From Phycisphaerales bacterium (GTDB taxonomy: Bacteria; Planctomycetota; Phycisphaerae; Phycisphaerales; SM1A02): a DNA stretch of 64,000 bases. Each line of letters begins with the position of its first letter. The stretch's first letter is position 1. Below are positions 34,221-43,552 of this stretch, piece by piece. The stretch covers positions 3,060-67,059 of the forward strand of contig JASMLY010000006.1 in the NCBI GenBank assembly GCA_030748455.1, given 5' to 3'. A model generated the notes under the pieces. It searched no databases. It saw only the letters and a program-made list of their open reading frames with translations, and was not told the DNA's origin. The position numbers and the translations under genes are program-made.

Positions 34221-35513
34221 CTACGTGTCGAGCGGTGGAGGAACTTTTGAGCCGTGTGGATCAATTTTTGCGTCTCCAAGTTGCAATTCCATCTCAGAGG
34301 TTGTCACGTGTTCTAGCCGCTGAGCTGCTTGGTGCAGTTGATGCGTATCTTGAGGAAAATGTACATCAAGATAGGATTCCCAAAGCCGATGCGCCCGCAC
34401 GATTGACGATGCTTCTTCTCTGCCACAAGAAGTCAGTGTCAGACGATTGCCTTCACTCTTTACACTTCCACGCTTCACTAACTGCCGCAACGCCGTTCGT
34501 ATCGAAGTGTTTGGGATACAGAGAGCATCACATAATGAGACTTTTTCATTGCTCTGCCCCCTCTCTTCAAGGCGCCATAGAACGCCCAAGATATCTTCAC
34601 GAATCACATCTTGCCGAACATGCTTCCGACGGATTGCTGTTGCAACAAGTCCATGCGAAGGTGAAAACATCCATGCAATCAGAAATAGAAATCCTACGAC
34701 CACCGCCATAGATCCCGCTGTACTTGTCCCAGAGAATCCAAACAATGGAGGAATTGCAATTGCAGAAAGATGTCCACCAACTGCTCCAATCGTTGCAACG
34801 ATCACTGCAAGCACAAACAGCATTCCATATCGATCAGTAAGCAGATACGCTGTCGCAGCAGGGACAATCAACATGGCGATGACGAGGATACTTCCAACAG
34901 TTTCAAATGCAGCAACGGCGGTTGCAGCAGTCATTGTCATGAGCAAATAATGCATCGTGCTAGGGCGTATCCCCTGCGCCATAGCAAGATCTGGGTCAAA
35001 GGCTGTGATTTTAAGCTCTTTGTAAAAAATCAAAATAATCGTTGCATTGAATAGAAGTGCGATCCCATTCACAAGGGCGGCGCGGGGCAGAGACCAAGAC
35101 CAAAGTGTGACTTGATCGAAATATGCAAACTCAATTGCTCCATAGAGAACACAATCAGGATCAATGTCGACATGGTCAATCGCTTGACGCATCAGAACGA
35201 GCCCAAGAGCAAACAGCACCGTGAAGACGATGCCAATTGCTGCGCCTGTTTCAATCCGGCCGATCGTTTCGATACCTTGTACGAGAAAGGCGGTGATGAT
35301 TCCAATGAGTATCGCGCCGATAAGCATGGCTGTTGGTTCACGACTCCCTGTAATCAAAAATGCAATCGCAATTCCGGGCAATACTGTATGGCTTATTGCA
35401 TCGCCCATAAGGCTCATGCGCCGTAAAACAAGAATGCAACCGGGTAATGCGCAGGCAGCTGCGCACAGCACCGCAACAATACAAATCCAAGTGTCTATTG
35501 GAGACCAACTCAT
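34221..35513 (-). CDS. Metal ABC permease fused to a DtxR-like domain (first copy)
   Basis: The 430-residue protein has an ABC-3 type permease of about eight TM helices (1-285, with LVLRRMSLMGDAISHTVLPGIA, the family signature). A cytoplasmic DtxR-like part (295-430) follows: a winged-helix segment, then RAHRLWESYLDVHF and LHQAAQRLEHVTTSEM and a DPHG end. The ancillary metal residues of DtxR (His79, Glu83 and His98 equivalents) appear kept. The C102 equivalent is Gln. It overlaps the second permease by ATGA. It could sense cytoplasmic metal and gate the channel. Confidence 0.88.
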   Translation of the reverse strand: MSWSPIDTWICIVAVLCAAACALPGCILVLRRMSLMGDAISHTVLPGIAIAFLITGSREPTAMLIGAILIGIITAFLVQGIETIGRIETGAAIGIVFTVLFALGLVLMRQAIDHVDIDPDCVLYGAIEFAYFDQVTLWSWSLPRAALVNGIALLFNATIILIFYKELKITAFDPDLAMAQGIRPSTMHYLLMTMTAATAVAAFETVGSILVIAMLIVPAATAYLLTDRYGMLFVLAVIVATIGAVGGHLSAIAIPPLFGFSGTSTAGSMAVVVGFLFLIAWMFSPSHGLVATAIRRKHVRQDVIREDILGVLWRLEERGQSNEKVSLCDALCIPNTSIRTALRQLVKRGSVKSEGNRLTLTSCGREEASSIVRAHRLWESYLDVHFPQDTHQLHQAAQRLEHVTTSEMELQLGDAKIDPHGSKVPPPLDT

Positions 35514-36850
35514 GCGTGTGCTCCAAGCGGATGTGGACTTTGGATCTCTTCAGTGCCAAGAAGTTGTTCAAGTTGTTCGACCATGCGTTCCCCCAAGACG
35601 TGCTCGATCATGTCTGCATCTCGATCAACATGGTTCGGGGCAATATCTGCAAAATTTATAAGATACACCTCCCATAGCCTGTGATTTCGAACAACTCGAG
35701 CTGCTTCAAGTGTACCCTTGGGCGTCAACTGGAAACCATCTTTCTTGGAAATCGCGAGACCCTTTCGTTCTAACATTCGAGTTAATCGAGCAACCTCTCG
35801 CCTCGACCACACCCTGCAACCGACAAGTTGATCAATCGTATTCGTACTGCGGTCATGCTCCGCTTCATACATCGCTCTAAGAATATGTTGTTTCGCAATC
35901 CTGCGATTCAAAGCATGCAATCGCCAGTACCGGACAACGATCCCATTCACTGGTCCAAAGATACAACTGAATACGAACCACCCCCCACATACAAGCACAA
36001 TGATTGGACCAGTGGGCATCCTAGGAACAAGTGCGCTCACCACTCCACCTGCCCATCCTCCAAGACATCCGATGATTGCAGAAGCTATCAACAGTCTCCC
36101 AACAGTGGTACACCAATACCTTGCGGAAGCTGCGGGAACGATGAGCATCGCAACAGCAAGTACAAGTCCAACAGATTGAAGCGAGAGCACAGTGACAACT
36201 GCAACGAGCGTCATCAACACGAGATCTAATCGAACAACCGGCCAACCTTGTGATGCACCATGTTGTTCGTCGAAACAAAGAGATGTGAGTTCTTTTCGCA
36301 AGAGCGAAACGATGATTGCTGCTGCAAATGCCACAATTGCGATCACTGTCGTATCACGTGCAACCATCGAGGCTGCTTTTCCAAAAATGAAGCCGTTTAA
36401 ACCAGCGGAATTTCCACTAGGCATTTCTGTTGCTAACCGCAATAAACAAAGTCCAAGACCAAACAAGACGCTCAGCACGATGCCGATTGCTGCATCATCT
36501 TTGAGTCGAGTAGTGCGGCGAATTCCAAGAATGAGCAACACTCCAATACAACCAAACACAAACGCTCCGAGCAAAAGACCAAACATCGACTTCCCCTGCA
36601 TCCCGAGAGCGACCATCACGAGAAATGCGATTGAAATACCTGGCAACGTAGCGTGGCTTAGTGCGTCTGCAGTGAGTGCACGTTTTCTCAATAGCAAAAA
36701 TGTACCAACTAAGCCTGTGGCAATTCCGAGTGCCATCACTCCAAGGATCACAACGCGCGTATTGTAATCCTCGAGTAATAAAACACGCCAAACTTGTTCA
36801 GCAGTCGGAAGAACGAACCCCGAGTCTGCGATGGAATGCCCAATATTCAA
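35510..36850 (-). CDS. Metal ABC permease fused to a DtxR-like domain (second copy)
   Basis: The 446-residue protein has the same layout as its downstream neighbour. The ABC-3 permease has FLLLRKRALTADALSHATLPGIS. From about 310 a winged-helix and DtxR metal/dimer domain follows (RNHRLWEVYLINF, RDADMIEHVLGERM). Here the His98 and Cys102 equivalents read Asp. Together the pair would form a heterodimeric permease with two tethered regulatory domains. The gene lies 11 bases behind the ATPase gene. Confidence 0.88.
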   Translation of the reverse strand: MNIGHSIADSGFVLPTAEQVWRVLLLEDYNTRVVILGVMALGIATGLVGTFLLLRKRALTADALSHATLPGISIAFLVMVALGMQGKSMFGLLLGAFVFGCIGVLLILGIRRTTRLKDDAAIGIVLSVLFGLGLCLLRLATEMPSGNSAGLNGFIFGKAASMVARDTTVIAIVAFAAAIIVSLLRKELTSLCFDEQHGASQGWPVVRLDLVLMTLVAVVTVLSLQSVGLVLAVAMLIVPAASARYWCTTVGRLLIASAIIGCLGGWAGGVVSALVPRMPTGPIIVLVCGGWFVFSCIFGPVNGIVVRYWRLHALNRRIAKQHILRAMYEAEHDRSTNTIDQLVGCRVWSRREVARLTRMLERKGLAISKKDGFQLTPKGTLEAARVVRNHRLWEVYLINFADIAPNHVDRDADMIEHVLGERMVEQLEQLLGTEEIQSPHPLGAHA

Positions 36851-36861
36851 TGTACTCTCGA

Positions 36862-37653
36862 CTACCTTGCAAGTAAACCAGCGGCTTGATCAAGCAGTGT
36901 AAGTCTGCCGCCATACGTTTTTTTTAAGTTCTCTTCTGTAAATACTGTGGCAACGCTCCCGTGCGACACAACTCGCATGTTGAGCATAATGACATGATCA
37001 AAATATTCTGCCACTGTTTGAAGGTCGTGATGTACGACAATGACTGTTTTTCCTTTTGTCCTCAATTCGCGTAACACAGCAACGATCGCACGCTCGGTGG
37101 CTGCATCAACGCTCGCAAATGGTTCATCCATAAAATAAATTTCTGCGTCTTGTGCGAGAGCCCTCGCTAGAAAAACACGCTGTTGTTGTCCACCAGACAA
37201 CTGGCTAATCTGCCTTGTGGCGTATTGGGCCATCCCAACACGATCGAGCGCTTCCATCGCTTTTTGTTTGTCCTTTGATCGAATTGGTTTGCACCACCCA
37301 ATGTTCCGATACCTCCCCATCGTAACAACTCCGATCGCGTCAATTGGGAAATCCCAATCAACGGACTCTCTTTGGGGCACGTATCCAACAAGCGTACGTT
37401 GCGTATGAAATGGTTTCCCATAAATTGTAACCATGCCTGACGCTTTTGGGACGAGCCCTAAAATTGCTTTGATGAGCGTGCTTTTTCCAGCGCCGTTTGG
37501 ACCAATGATTGCAATGAGTTCACTTGATGGGATGTCAAGATCAACATCCCACAACACAGGCTTGCGATGGTACGCAACTGTTAAATCGTGCACAGATACC
37601 GATGCGTTCGGCGAATGTTCACTCCCTAAGAGTGTTTGGTTACTTGTGTCCAT
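36862..37653 (-). CDS. Metal ABC transporter ATP-binding protein
   Basis: The 263-residue ATPase has Walker A IGPNGAGKSTLIKA, a Q-loop in GYVPQRESVDWDFP, signature LSGGQQQRVFLARAL, Walker B IYFMDEPFASVD and the H-loop VVHHDLQTV. The VPQRxxVDWxFP stretch is typical of Mn/Zn transporters of the Mnt/Znu/Tro group. The ATG at 37653 lies inside the end of the binding-protein gene (14-base overlap), which fits translational coupling. Confidence 0.93.
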   Translation of the reverse strand: MDTSNQTLLGSEHSPNASVSVHDLTVAYHRKPVLWDVDLDIPSSELIAIIGPNGAGKSTLIKAILGLVPKASGMVTIYGKPFHTQRTLVGYVPQRESVDWDFPIDAIGVVTMGRYRNIGWCKPIRSKDKQKAMEALDRVGMAQYATRQISQLSGGQQQRVFLARALAQDAEIYFMDEPFASVDAATERAIVAVLRELRTKGKTVIVVHHDLQTVAEYFDHVIMLNMRVVSHGSVATVFTEENLKKTYGGRLTLLDQAAGLLAR

Positions 37654-38602
37654 TGCTTGTATGATTGGCCAACTTGTTTTGCATGCCACCTACTGGTGCA
37701 TCACCACCAAGGGCACGTGAAATTGTTGTTGCATTGTGGTCGAGCATGCCTATGTATGTCCCTTCGTACGTCTCAGATTCACCCATTGCATCTGAAAAGA
37801 GTCGACCACCAATTCGTACTTCATGCCCACGTGCCTTTGCGCCTTCGATCAGCGCGATCACGTTTCGGTCTGAGACACTAGATTCAACAAATACAGCTTG
37901 TATTTGTTTTGCAACGAGTAAATCAACGAGTTTGTTCATATCATCGATTCCTGCTTCAGATTCTGTTGAGAGACCTTGAATACCGATGACCTCAATACCA
38001 TACGCTCGGCCAAAATAATTAAACGCATCGTGCGCAGTGATCAAGACTCTACGCTCTTTTGGGATGGATGAAATTGACTGTTGAATGTAGAGATGTAAGG
38101 CAGAAAGTTCTTTTTTGTATGCTGCTGCTCTCTCTTGATAGTCGTTGCAATGCTCAACATCTTGTTCACACATTGCGTTTGCAACTGCATCAACAGCATG
38201 TGACCACGCTGAAACGTCCATCCAAACATGTGGGTCCCAGTGTCCTTCCATTTCTTCTGGTTCGAGCAAAAAGTTCTCATCTATGAGTTCGGTTACGGGA
38301 TAGACCCTCTTTCCGATCCTTGCCGCTTTCATAAATGTATCCGTCATTCGGCCCTCGAGCATGAGACCGCTATAAAAAACGATATCGCATGACAGAATTT
38401 TTTTTGCATCTGCAGCCGTTGGTTTGTAGAGGTGTGGGTCAACGCCCACACCCATCAAACTGTTGATTGACCCTCGATCCCCAACAACGTGCTCGGCAAT
38501 ATCCCCCACCATTGCAGTCGTTGTCACAATTTCAAAATCCTGCGGTTTGAGGGTTGTACTCCCCAGCGCGAAACAAAGGGCAATAAAAATGTGCGGTGCC
38601 AT
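37640..38602 (-). CDS. Metal-binding periplasmic protein (TroA/ZnuA family)
   Basis: The 320-residue cluster A-I binding protein has a signal peptide and metal ligands predicted at His57 (GVDPHLYKP), His125 (DPHVWMD), His191 (ITAHDAFNYFGRAYG) and Asp288 (GMLDHNA). A His at the third position matches TroA (Zn/Mn) rather than PsaA (Glu, Mn). There is only a short His/Asp loop, so a strictly zinc role is not favoured. AGGAG precedes the ATG. The palindrome at 38612-38633 overlaps its promoter region. Confidence 0.92.
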   Translation of the reverse strand: MAPHIFIALCFALGSTTLKPQDFEIVTTTAMVGDIAEHVVGDRGSINSLMGVGVDPHLYKPTAADAKKILSCDIVFYSGLMLEGRMTDTFMKAARIGKRVYPVTELIDENFLLEPEEMEGHWDPHVWMDVSAWSHAVDAVANAMCEQDVEHCNDYQERAAAYKKELSALHLYIQQSISSIPKERRVLITAHDAFNYFGRAYGIEVIGIQGLSTESEAGIDDMNKLVDLLVAKQIQAVFVESSVSDRNVIALIEGAKARGHEVRIGGRLFSDAMGESETYEGTYIGMLDHNATTISRALGGDAPVGGMQNKLANHTSNGHK

Positions 38603-38611
38603 AATTTCTCC

Positions 38612-38633
38612 TACTTTTGATTAGTCAAAAGTA
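38612..38633. promoter_or_regulatory. Probable DtxR/MntR operator between transporter and regulator
   Basis: TACTTTTGA-TTAG-TCAAAAGTA is a perfect 9+4+9 palindrome in the 59-bp gap between the divergent genes. It starts 10 bases before the binding-protein ATG and lies ahead of the regulator's TATAAA. Size, AT-rich arms and position fit a site at which the DtxR-family product shuts off both directions. Confidence 0.75.
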
Positions 38634-38648
38634 TAAACTATGCTATGC

Positions 38649-38654
38649 TATAAA
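38649..38654 (+). promoter_or_regulatory. -10-like TATAAA before the DtxR-family gene
   Basis: TATAAA ends 7 bases before the ATG at 38662. Two further TATGCT hexamers directly precede it. TTGATT within the operator could be a -35 for the first of them. A leaderless mRNA is likely. Confidence 0.5.
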
Positions 38655-38661
38655 TCAAGTC

Positions 38662-39318
38662 ATGCTCACAAGCACTGTGGAAAACTACCTGAAAGCCCTT
38701 TTTCTGCTTGATCCACAAGCGAAAAAAGAGATCACAACCGGCGAACTCGCAAAAGCATTGGGTGTAACACCAGGTTCTGCAACATCAATGATCAAAACAC
38801 TTGACGAGGCAAATCTACTCGAACACCGACCTCATTATGGTGTGAAGTTGACGGGCCATGGCCGAAAATTAGCAATACGCGTGGTTCGAAGGCATCGTAT
38901 TGTGGAACTCTTCCTCGTAGAAATATTAGGGATGGATTGGAGCAAAGTGCACGACGAGGCTGAACATCTTGAGCACGTGGTTTCCGATGAGGTGATCGAT
39001 CGTATGGATGACCTCCTCAAACACCCAAGTTTTGATCCACATGGCGATCCGATTCCAAAGGCTGATGGTTCACTTCCAAGCAGAACACGCCAGACTCTTT
39101 CTGAAAGCAGGGTAGGCCAACCACTCGCAGTCGCTCGGATGAATGATCAAGATAGTGAATTCTTACGCTTCGCAGAAGAACATGGTCTCACAATAGGAGC
39201 CGTCGTAGAAATCATCGACCTCAACAAGTACGCAGATGCAGTAACAATAAAAACTTCCCAAGACACAATTGTCCTTGGGCTCAATGCAGCAGCAAATATC
39301 GAGGTCAGCCATGCTTAG
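38662..39318 (+). CDS. DtxR/MntR-family metal-dependent repressor
   Basis: The 218-residue protein has a winged helix (TVENYLKALFLLDP, LGVTPGSATSMIKTLDEANLLEH), a metal/dimer domain (RRHRIVELFLVEILGMDWSK, HDEAEHLEHVVSDE, DPHGDPIP) and a C-terminal SH3/FeoA-like domain (about 150-218). The DtxR Met10 position is Asn and the Cys102 position is Glu, the latter as in MntR. Mn or Fe are both possible, with Mn preferred from the neighbouring transporter. The start at 38617 would lie within the operator and is rejected. Confidence 0.9.
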   Translation: MLTSTVENYLKALFLLDPQAKKEITTGELAKALGVTPGSATSMIKTLDEANLLEHRPHYGVKLTGHGRKLAIRVVRRHRIVELFLVEILGMDWSKVHDEAEHLEHVVSDEVIDRMDDLLKHPSFDPHGDPIPKADGSLPSRTRQTLSESRVGQPLAVARMNDQDSEFLRFAEEHGLTIGAVVEIIDLNKYADAVTIKTSQDTIVLGLNAAANIEVSHA

Positions 39319-40195
39319 AATGGTTGTGGTAGTTCTTTTGTGTGGTTGCGCAGCAAAACAAACAACGATGCCTGTTGATTTGATTACGCAGCAAGCGATC
39401 TATCAAGACGTGAAGTATCTAGCCTCAGATGACCTACAAGGTAGATATTTCAGATCAAACGAAGCCCGCATCGCTGCTAAATATATCCGTGATGCTTGGA
39501 GGAACGCTGGTCTTACCCCACTGCCAAACAAACAATCTATGTATCTTCCAGTTGATGATCCACGCGCAGCCCCAAACGTTGCAGCAATGAGAAAAGGTTC
39601 AGGAACGCAGTACATTCTCATTACCGCACACTACGATCATCTACAACCACGCACATCTGGAAAAGACAAAATCTATAACGGTGCTGACGACAACGCTTCT
39701 GGAACCGCTGCCTTACTCGCAATTGCAAAAGCACTCTGCTCGCTACCAGCACCACTTGACGCGTCGATTGTGCTCATTGCGTTCACCGGCGAAGAAGCGG
39801 GACTTGTCGGCTCTGAGCATTTTGCTAACCACGGACCAATACAACCACAGTCCATTCGAGGGCTTTTCAATCTCGATATGATCAGCCGAGGTGAACCAAA
39901 TACAATTTTTCTTGAAGGAACACCAGATGCCCCCCGCCTTTCATTGGCGATTCATCGTGCAAACAAACAAGTAGGGCTCAACATCGTGTGTGACAAACAT
40001 CCCGACTGGATGTATCGAAGTGACCAAGCACCCTTCCTTGAGCTTGGTGTCCCTTGCGTTTTTTTCAGTGTAGAAGATCATGAGGATTACCACCGAGTCA
40101 GCGACCATGTTGAAAAAATTGATATTGATCTTGCAACTAAAACTGCAAAGCTCACGTTCCTCGCAGCCGTAGACCTCGCGTCTGATGTACCCTAA
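39311..40195 (+). CDS. M28 family zinc aminopeptidase, lipoprotein
   Basis: The 294-residue protein has a lipobox (LLCGC, Cys13) and the M28 zinc ligands: His in ITAHYDHL, Asp in GADDNASG, Glu-Glu in AFTGEEAGLVGSEH, Asp in NLDMISRG and His in DYHRVSDHV. It should remove N-terminal residues from peptides in the periplasm. The ATG at 39311 overlaps the regulator's end by eight bases and has an adjacent GAGG. It reads on toward the cytochrome gene. Confidence 0.9.
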   Translation: MLRMVVVVLLCGCAAKQTTMPVDLITQQAIYQDVKYLASDDLQGRYFRSNEARIAAKYIRDAWRNAGLTPLPNKQSMYLPVDDPRAAPNVAAMRKGSGTQYILITAHYDHLQPRTSGKDKIYNGADDNASGTAALLAIAKALCSLPAPLDASIVLIAFTGEEAGLVGSEHFANHGPIQPQSIRGLFNLDMISRGEPNTIFLEGTPDAPRLSLAIHRANKQVGLNIVCDKHPDWMYRSDQAPFLELGVPCVFFSVEDHEDYHRVSDHVEKIDIDLATKTAKLTFLAAVDLASDVP

Positions 40196-40202
40196 CCTTT
40201 TC

Positions 40203-41153
40203 ATGAAGTACTCCCCTTGCGTCTTTCTGTGTCTATTCCTTGCCGCGTGCAGCGAGCAACCTCAGGGTTCTCAAACAGCTCAACAACCTGCACAAATCGA
40301 AGAGCAAACAGGAGAAACGCTATACATGATGTACTGCGCACAATGTCATGGACAATCAGGGGACGGAAACGGTCTTATCGAACTTGACCGCCCAGCCCGG
40401 AGTTTTGTTGACGGTGGTTTTTCTTTTGGCAACACCGTGGAAGCCATCAAAAAAACAACGCGTTCTGGGATTCCTGGAACACCAATGCCTCCGTTCAAAG
40501 ATTTGTTAACAGAGGAAGAAGTGCAAAAAGTTGTGACCCACGTTCGTTCTTTTGCACCTGAACAACCTGAACCGCTTCGCAATGAAACCGAGATGGTTGT
40601 TACCAATACACCAGTTGTTGTTCGGGGAATGATCCCTCCGATTCACGAGGATGCAGAACTGCACCCAAGAGGGTTGCTCATTGGTAACCCAGATGGCTTT
40701 AGTTATGAATACAGAGTAGATGATGTCCGTTTGCTTGCAATCCGTCAAGGAAAATTTGTTGAACGAACCGATTGGACTGGCAGAGGCGGGTCTCCCCTTA
40801 AACCCCTAGGGAACGTGGTCGTACTTGTTGATCGAGGCACGCCAACAGGATTGTTCAAAACAAATGACAACAAACCCCTACGTGCAAAATTACTGAGCAC
40901 GAATGTCTCGGGCGCACTCGGATCAATTCGCTATGCTCTTGTTGATTCTGGAGGGGCAGAGTACGCCTTGATTACAGAAACATGCCAACCAACAACTGGT
41001 GTTCGTACGCTTGTGGAACAAACATTACACATCGATGCCTCACGTCCTTTTGTACTTGAAATACCAAACTCAACCATGATGGATTCTGACCCTACCGTGC
41101 AAAAAGGGACGCATGTTCGAACAATTATCCACGCGTCGAAGGAGCGTGAATAA
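40203..41153 (+). CDS. c-type cytochrome lipoprotein
   Basis: The 316-residue lipoprotein (LAACSEQ lipobox) has one heme c domain at about 40-125. It shows YCAQCHGQSGDGNG (CxxCH) and GTPMPPFKDLLTEEEV with the distal Met. The remaining 190 residues form an unrecognised beta-rich domain. The gene stop touches the start of the dehydrogenase-like gene (TAATG), so the cytochrome is the likely electron acceptor for it. Confidence 0.85.
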   Translation: MKYSPCVFLCLFLAACSEQPQGSQTAQQPAQIEEQTGETLYMMYCAQCHGQSGDGNGLIELDRPARSFVDGGFSFGNTVEAIKKTTRSGIPGTPMPPFKDLLTEEEVQKVVTHVRSFAPEQPEPLRNETEMVVTNTPVVVRGMIPPIHEDAELHPRGLLIGNPDGFSYEYRVDDVRLLAIRQGKFVERTDWTGRGGSPLKPLGNVVVLVDRGTPTGLFKTNDNKPLRAKLLSTNVSGALGSIRYALVDSGGAEYALITETCQPTTGVRTLVEQTLHIDASRPFVLEIPNSTMMDSDPTVQKGTHVRTIIHASKERE

Positions 41154-43549
41154 TGTTTTCTGCACTCCTGATCACAACACTGCTTTGCACGAACTCTGAC
41201 TTTTGGACGATCGATTATCTGACTCCACCAGATGGTGAAGTTCTTGAAGTCGGTGGCATTGGGTTTATGTCGGATGGGGATATGGTTGTCAGCACACGCC
41301 GAGGTCAAGTATGGCGGATCGATCAACCCAACGCAGAAAATCCTGAAGATGCAACATTTACACTGATTTGCGAGGGATTGCACGAAGGCATGGGATTAGC
41401 CGTCGTGCAGGATGAGGTGTACGTCGCACAGCGTTGTGAACTCTCAAAACTCGTCGATCTCGATGGCGATGCATTGATCGATGAAGTGCAAACCCTAACC
41501 CAAGATTGGGGAATGAGTGGGAACTACCACGAGTTCAGTTTTGGCTTACCTGTTGATGCTGATGGAAACATGTATGTCTCCTTAAACGTTGGGTTTTGGA
41601 ATCCACATTGGTGGCATGGAAAATCACGAGCTCCATATAGAGGGTGGGTTCTGAAAATTTCTCCCGATGGACACGTTGAACCATTTGCTGGAGGGTTTAG
41701 ATCACCTGCGGGTTTGGGGTTGCTTGAAGATAACTCGCTTGTTGTGACAGATAACCAAGGTGATTGGATGCCAGTTTGTCCAGTCTACGTTGTGAAGAAA
41801 GATAAGTTTTACGGCCACCCTGCTTCGCTGCGGTGGTATGAAAACCAACCCGATGTTGAACCAAGCGACACACAACCTCCATCACCTCAGACAATTACTC
41901 GTGAGCATCCTGCACTTTGGTTGCCCTACCAATGGTCGCGATCTACTGGAAATGTCATCGTAGACAATACAAATGGGCCCTTTCACGGACAATATCTCAT
42001 TGCCGAACTCACGAATGGTCAGATACTGCGGGCGGATTTTGAAGAGATCGATGGTGTTGTTCAGGGAGCGTGCTGGCTTGCGCATACACGAGTAGGTTCA
42101 GCCTATCACATTGCATACGGACCAGATGGGACCCTCTATGCAGGTCTTACAAATAGAGGATGGGGTGGACTCGCTCCAGGAAGTGGAATTGCAAGAATTC
42201 AGTACGCAGGAGACCCGCCCCTTGAAATGAAGGAGATGCACCTCATTGCAGATGGGTTTGAGATAACCTTTACGGAGCCGTTGGTGCAAACACCCGTTGT
42301 TTCTGGTGAAAAATATGATTACAACTGGTGGTGGGAGTACGGCTCACCAGTTCAGCACCTTGAACCAGTAACGATCACAGACGTTTCACTTTCGGAAGAC
42401 AGGCGAATTGCTACAGTGACCATAGGGAACTTAGAAGCTGGGAAGTGCATCATGCTACACGTCAAAGATGCTGAAGCACAAAATGGCAACATCCTCTTGC
42501 ACAGCGATGTTTCGTACACAATCAACGCACTACCAGGGGGGGAACTTGCCTACGTTGCAAAACAGGTTGAACCCCCAATTGAACGAGGCGAGAAAGTCGG
42601 TGGATGGATGTATCTCACATGGGCTGACGCGTTTGACATGTGGGTCAACGATGGCGTGATTGCATGTAATGCTGAACTCGATATTGAGCATCCAAGCGAC
42701 CTAGTCATTACTGAAGGCAGTGGTGCTCTAGTTGCAAAAGCTGGTGCTGCAATGAGAACGAAGTTCAACGTTGATAGCGGGACAATCACGATGAATTACA
42801 TGCTTGCAGAAGGCGCTGAACTAGAAGTACAACTTCCAAACGGGGGTGTCATCACGCTATCTGATCAGGATGATGGAGGGTATCTCGGGGCAGGTATTTG
42901 GCATGAGTTTGCTGTTTCCTTTGCTTCAGACCCGCCCACGATTCATTGGGCAGAAGTCAATTCAATGAGAACGCATGTGAATCAAACAGTGCACACACGT
43001 CTAGCAACTCCCTCACCAATTGTAATTCGATCGACAAAAGGAACTTGTGCCTTTGGTGATGTTCGTCTTCAACATCTACCAAGTAACCCAAATCCAGAGC
43101 GATGGAAACCCATCGGTCTCAATCTAGAGAATGTCACAGAAGAAGGCATCACATGGAAACAAACTGATGCTGGTGATCTCGTCGTAGAAGGCAACGGTTC
43201 GCTCACGATTCCAATAGCGAACAACCTTCTCTCTGCAGTTCGGTTCGATGCAAAAGTGTATGGAACAGGCGCTGCTTCAATGACAATTGGTACCCTTGAG
43301 ATTGATATTGCAACCAATGGCTCACGAAAAACGGGAGGGGTTTCAAACCATCCAATTAACGCAAACCTCATTGATCAAAATGAATGGTGCACAATTGAAA
43401 TTCTTCAACAAGATCAAACAACAGTGTTGCTCAATGGTGTTGCAATTCTCACAACCACAGATATCTCACCAATCGCTGGAGATACGATGACGCTCAACGT
43501 AAAGAATGCAACGTTGCATGTACGGAAACCAATAATTCACTCCCAGTGA
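41153..43549 (+). CDS. PQQ/sorbosone dehydrogenase-like beta-propeller with C-terminal LamG-like domain
   Basis: The 798-residue secreted protein has a short signal peptide. A propeller-type region follows to about residue 360 (GFMSDGDMVVSTRRGQVWRI, VDADGNMYVSLNVGF, GGFRSPAGLGL, YLIAELTNGQILRADF). After a linker, Ig-like (365-455) and DUF1080/LamG-like (470-798) beta domains are apparent. Such planctomycete proteins are annotated as sorbosone or membrane-bound dehydrogenases, and actual activity is unproven. Coupling to the cytochrome supports an oxidoreductase role. Confidence 0.75.
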   Translation: MFSALLITTLLCTNSDFWTIDYLTPPDGEVLEVGGIGFMSDGDMVVSTRRGQVWRIDQPNAENPEDATFTLICEGLHEGMGLAVVQDEVYVAQRCELSKLVDLDGDALIDEVQTLTQDWGMSGNYHEFSFGLPVDADGNMYVSLNVGFWNPHWWHGKSRAPYRGWVLKISPDGHVEPFAGGFRSPAGLGLLEDNSLVVTDNQGDWMPVCPVYVVKKDKFYGHPASLRWYENQPDVEPSDTQPPSPQTITREHPALWLPYQWSRSTGNVIVDNTNGPFHGQYLIAELTNGQILRADFEEIDGVVQGACWLAHTRVGSAYHIAYGPDGTLYAGLTNRGWGGLAPGSGIARIQYAGDPPLEMKEMHLIADGFEITFTEPLVQTPVVSGEKYDYNWWWEYGSPVQHLEPVTITDVSLSEDRRIATVTIGNLEAGKCIMLHVKDAEAQNGNILLHSDVSYTINALPGGELAYVAKQVEPPIERGEKVGGWMYLTWADAFDMWVNDGVIACNAELDIEHPSDLVITEGSGALVAKAGAAMRTKFNVDSGTITMNYMLAEGAELEVQLPNGGVITLSDQDDGGYLGAGIWHEFAVSFASDPPTIHWAEVNSMRTHVNQTVHTRLATPSPIVIRSTKGTCAFGDVRLQHLPSNPNPERWKPIGLNLENVTEEGITWKQTDAGDLVVEGNGSLTIPIANNLLSAVRFDAKVYGTGAASMTIGTLEIDIATNGSRKTGGVSNHPINANLIDQNEWCTIEILQQDQTTVLLNGVAILTTTDISPIAGDTMTLNVKNATLHVRKPIIHSQ

Positions 43550-43552
43550 GTT

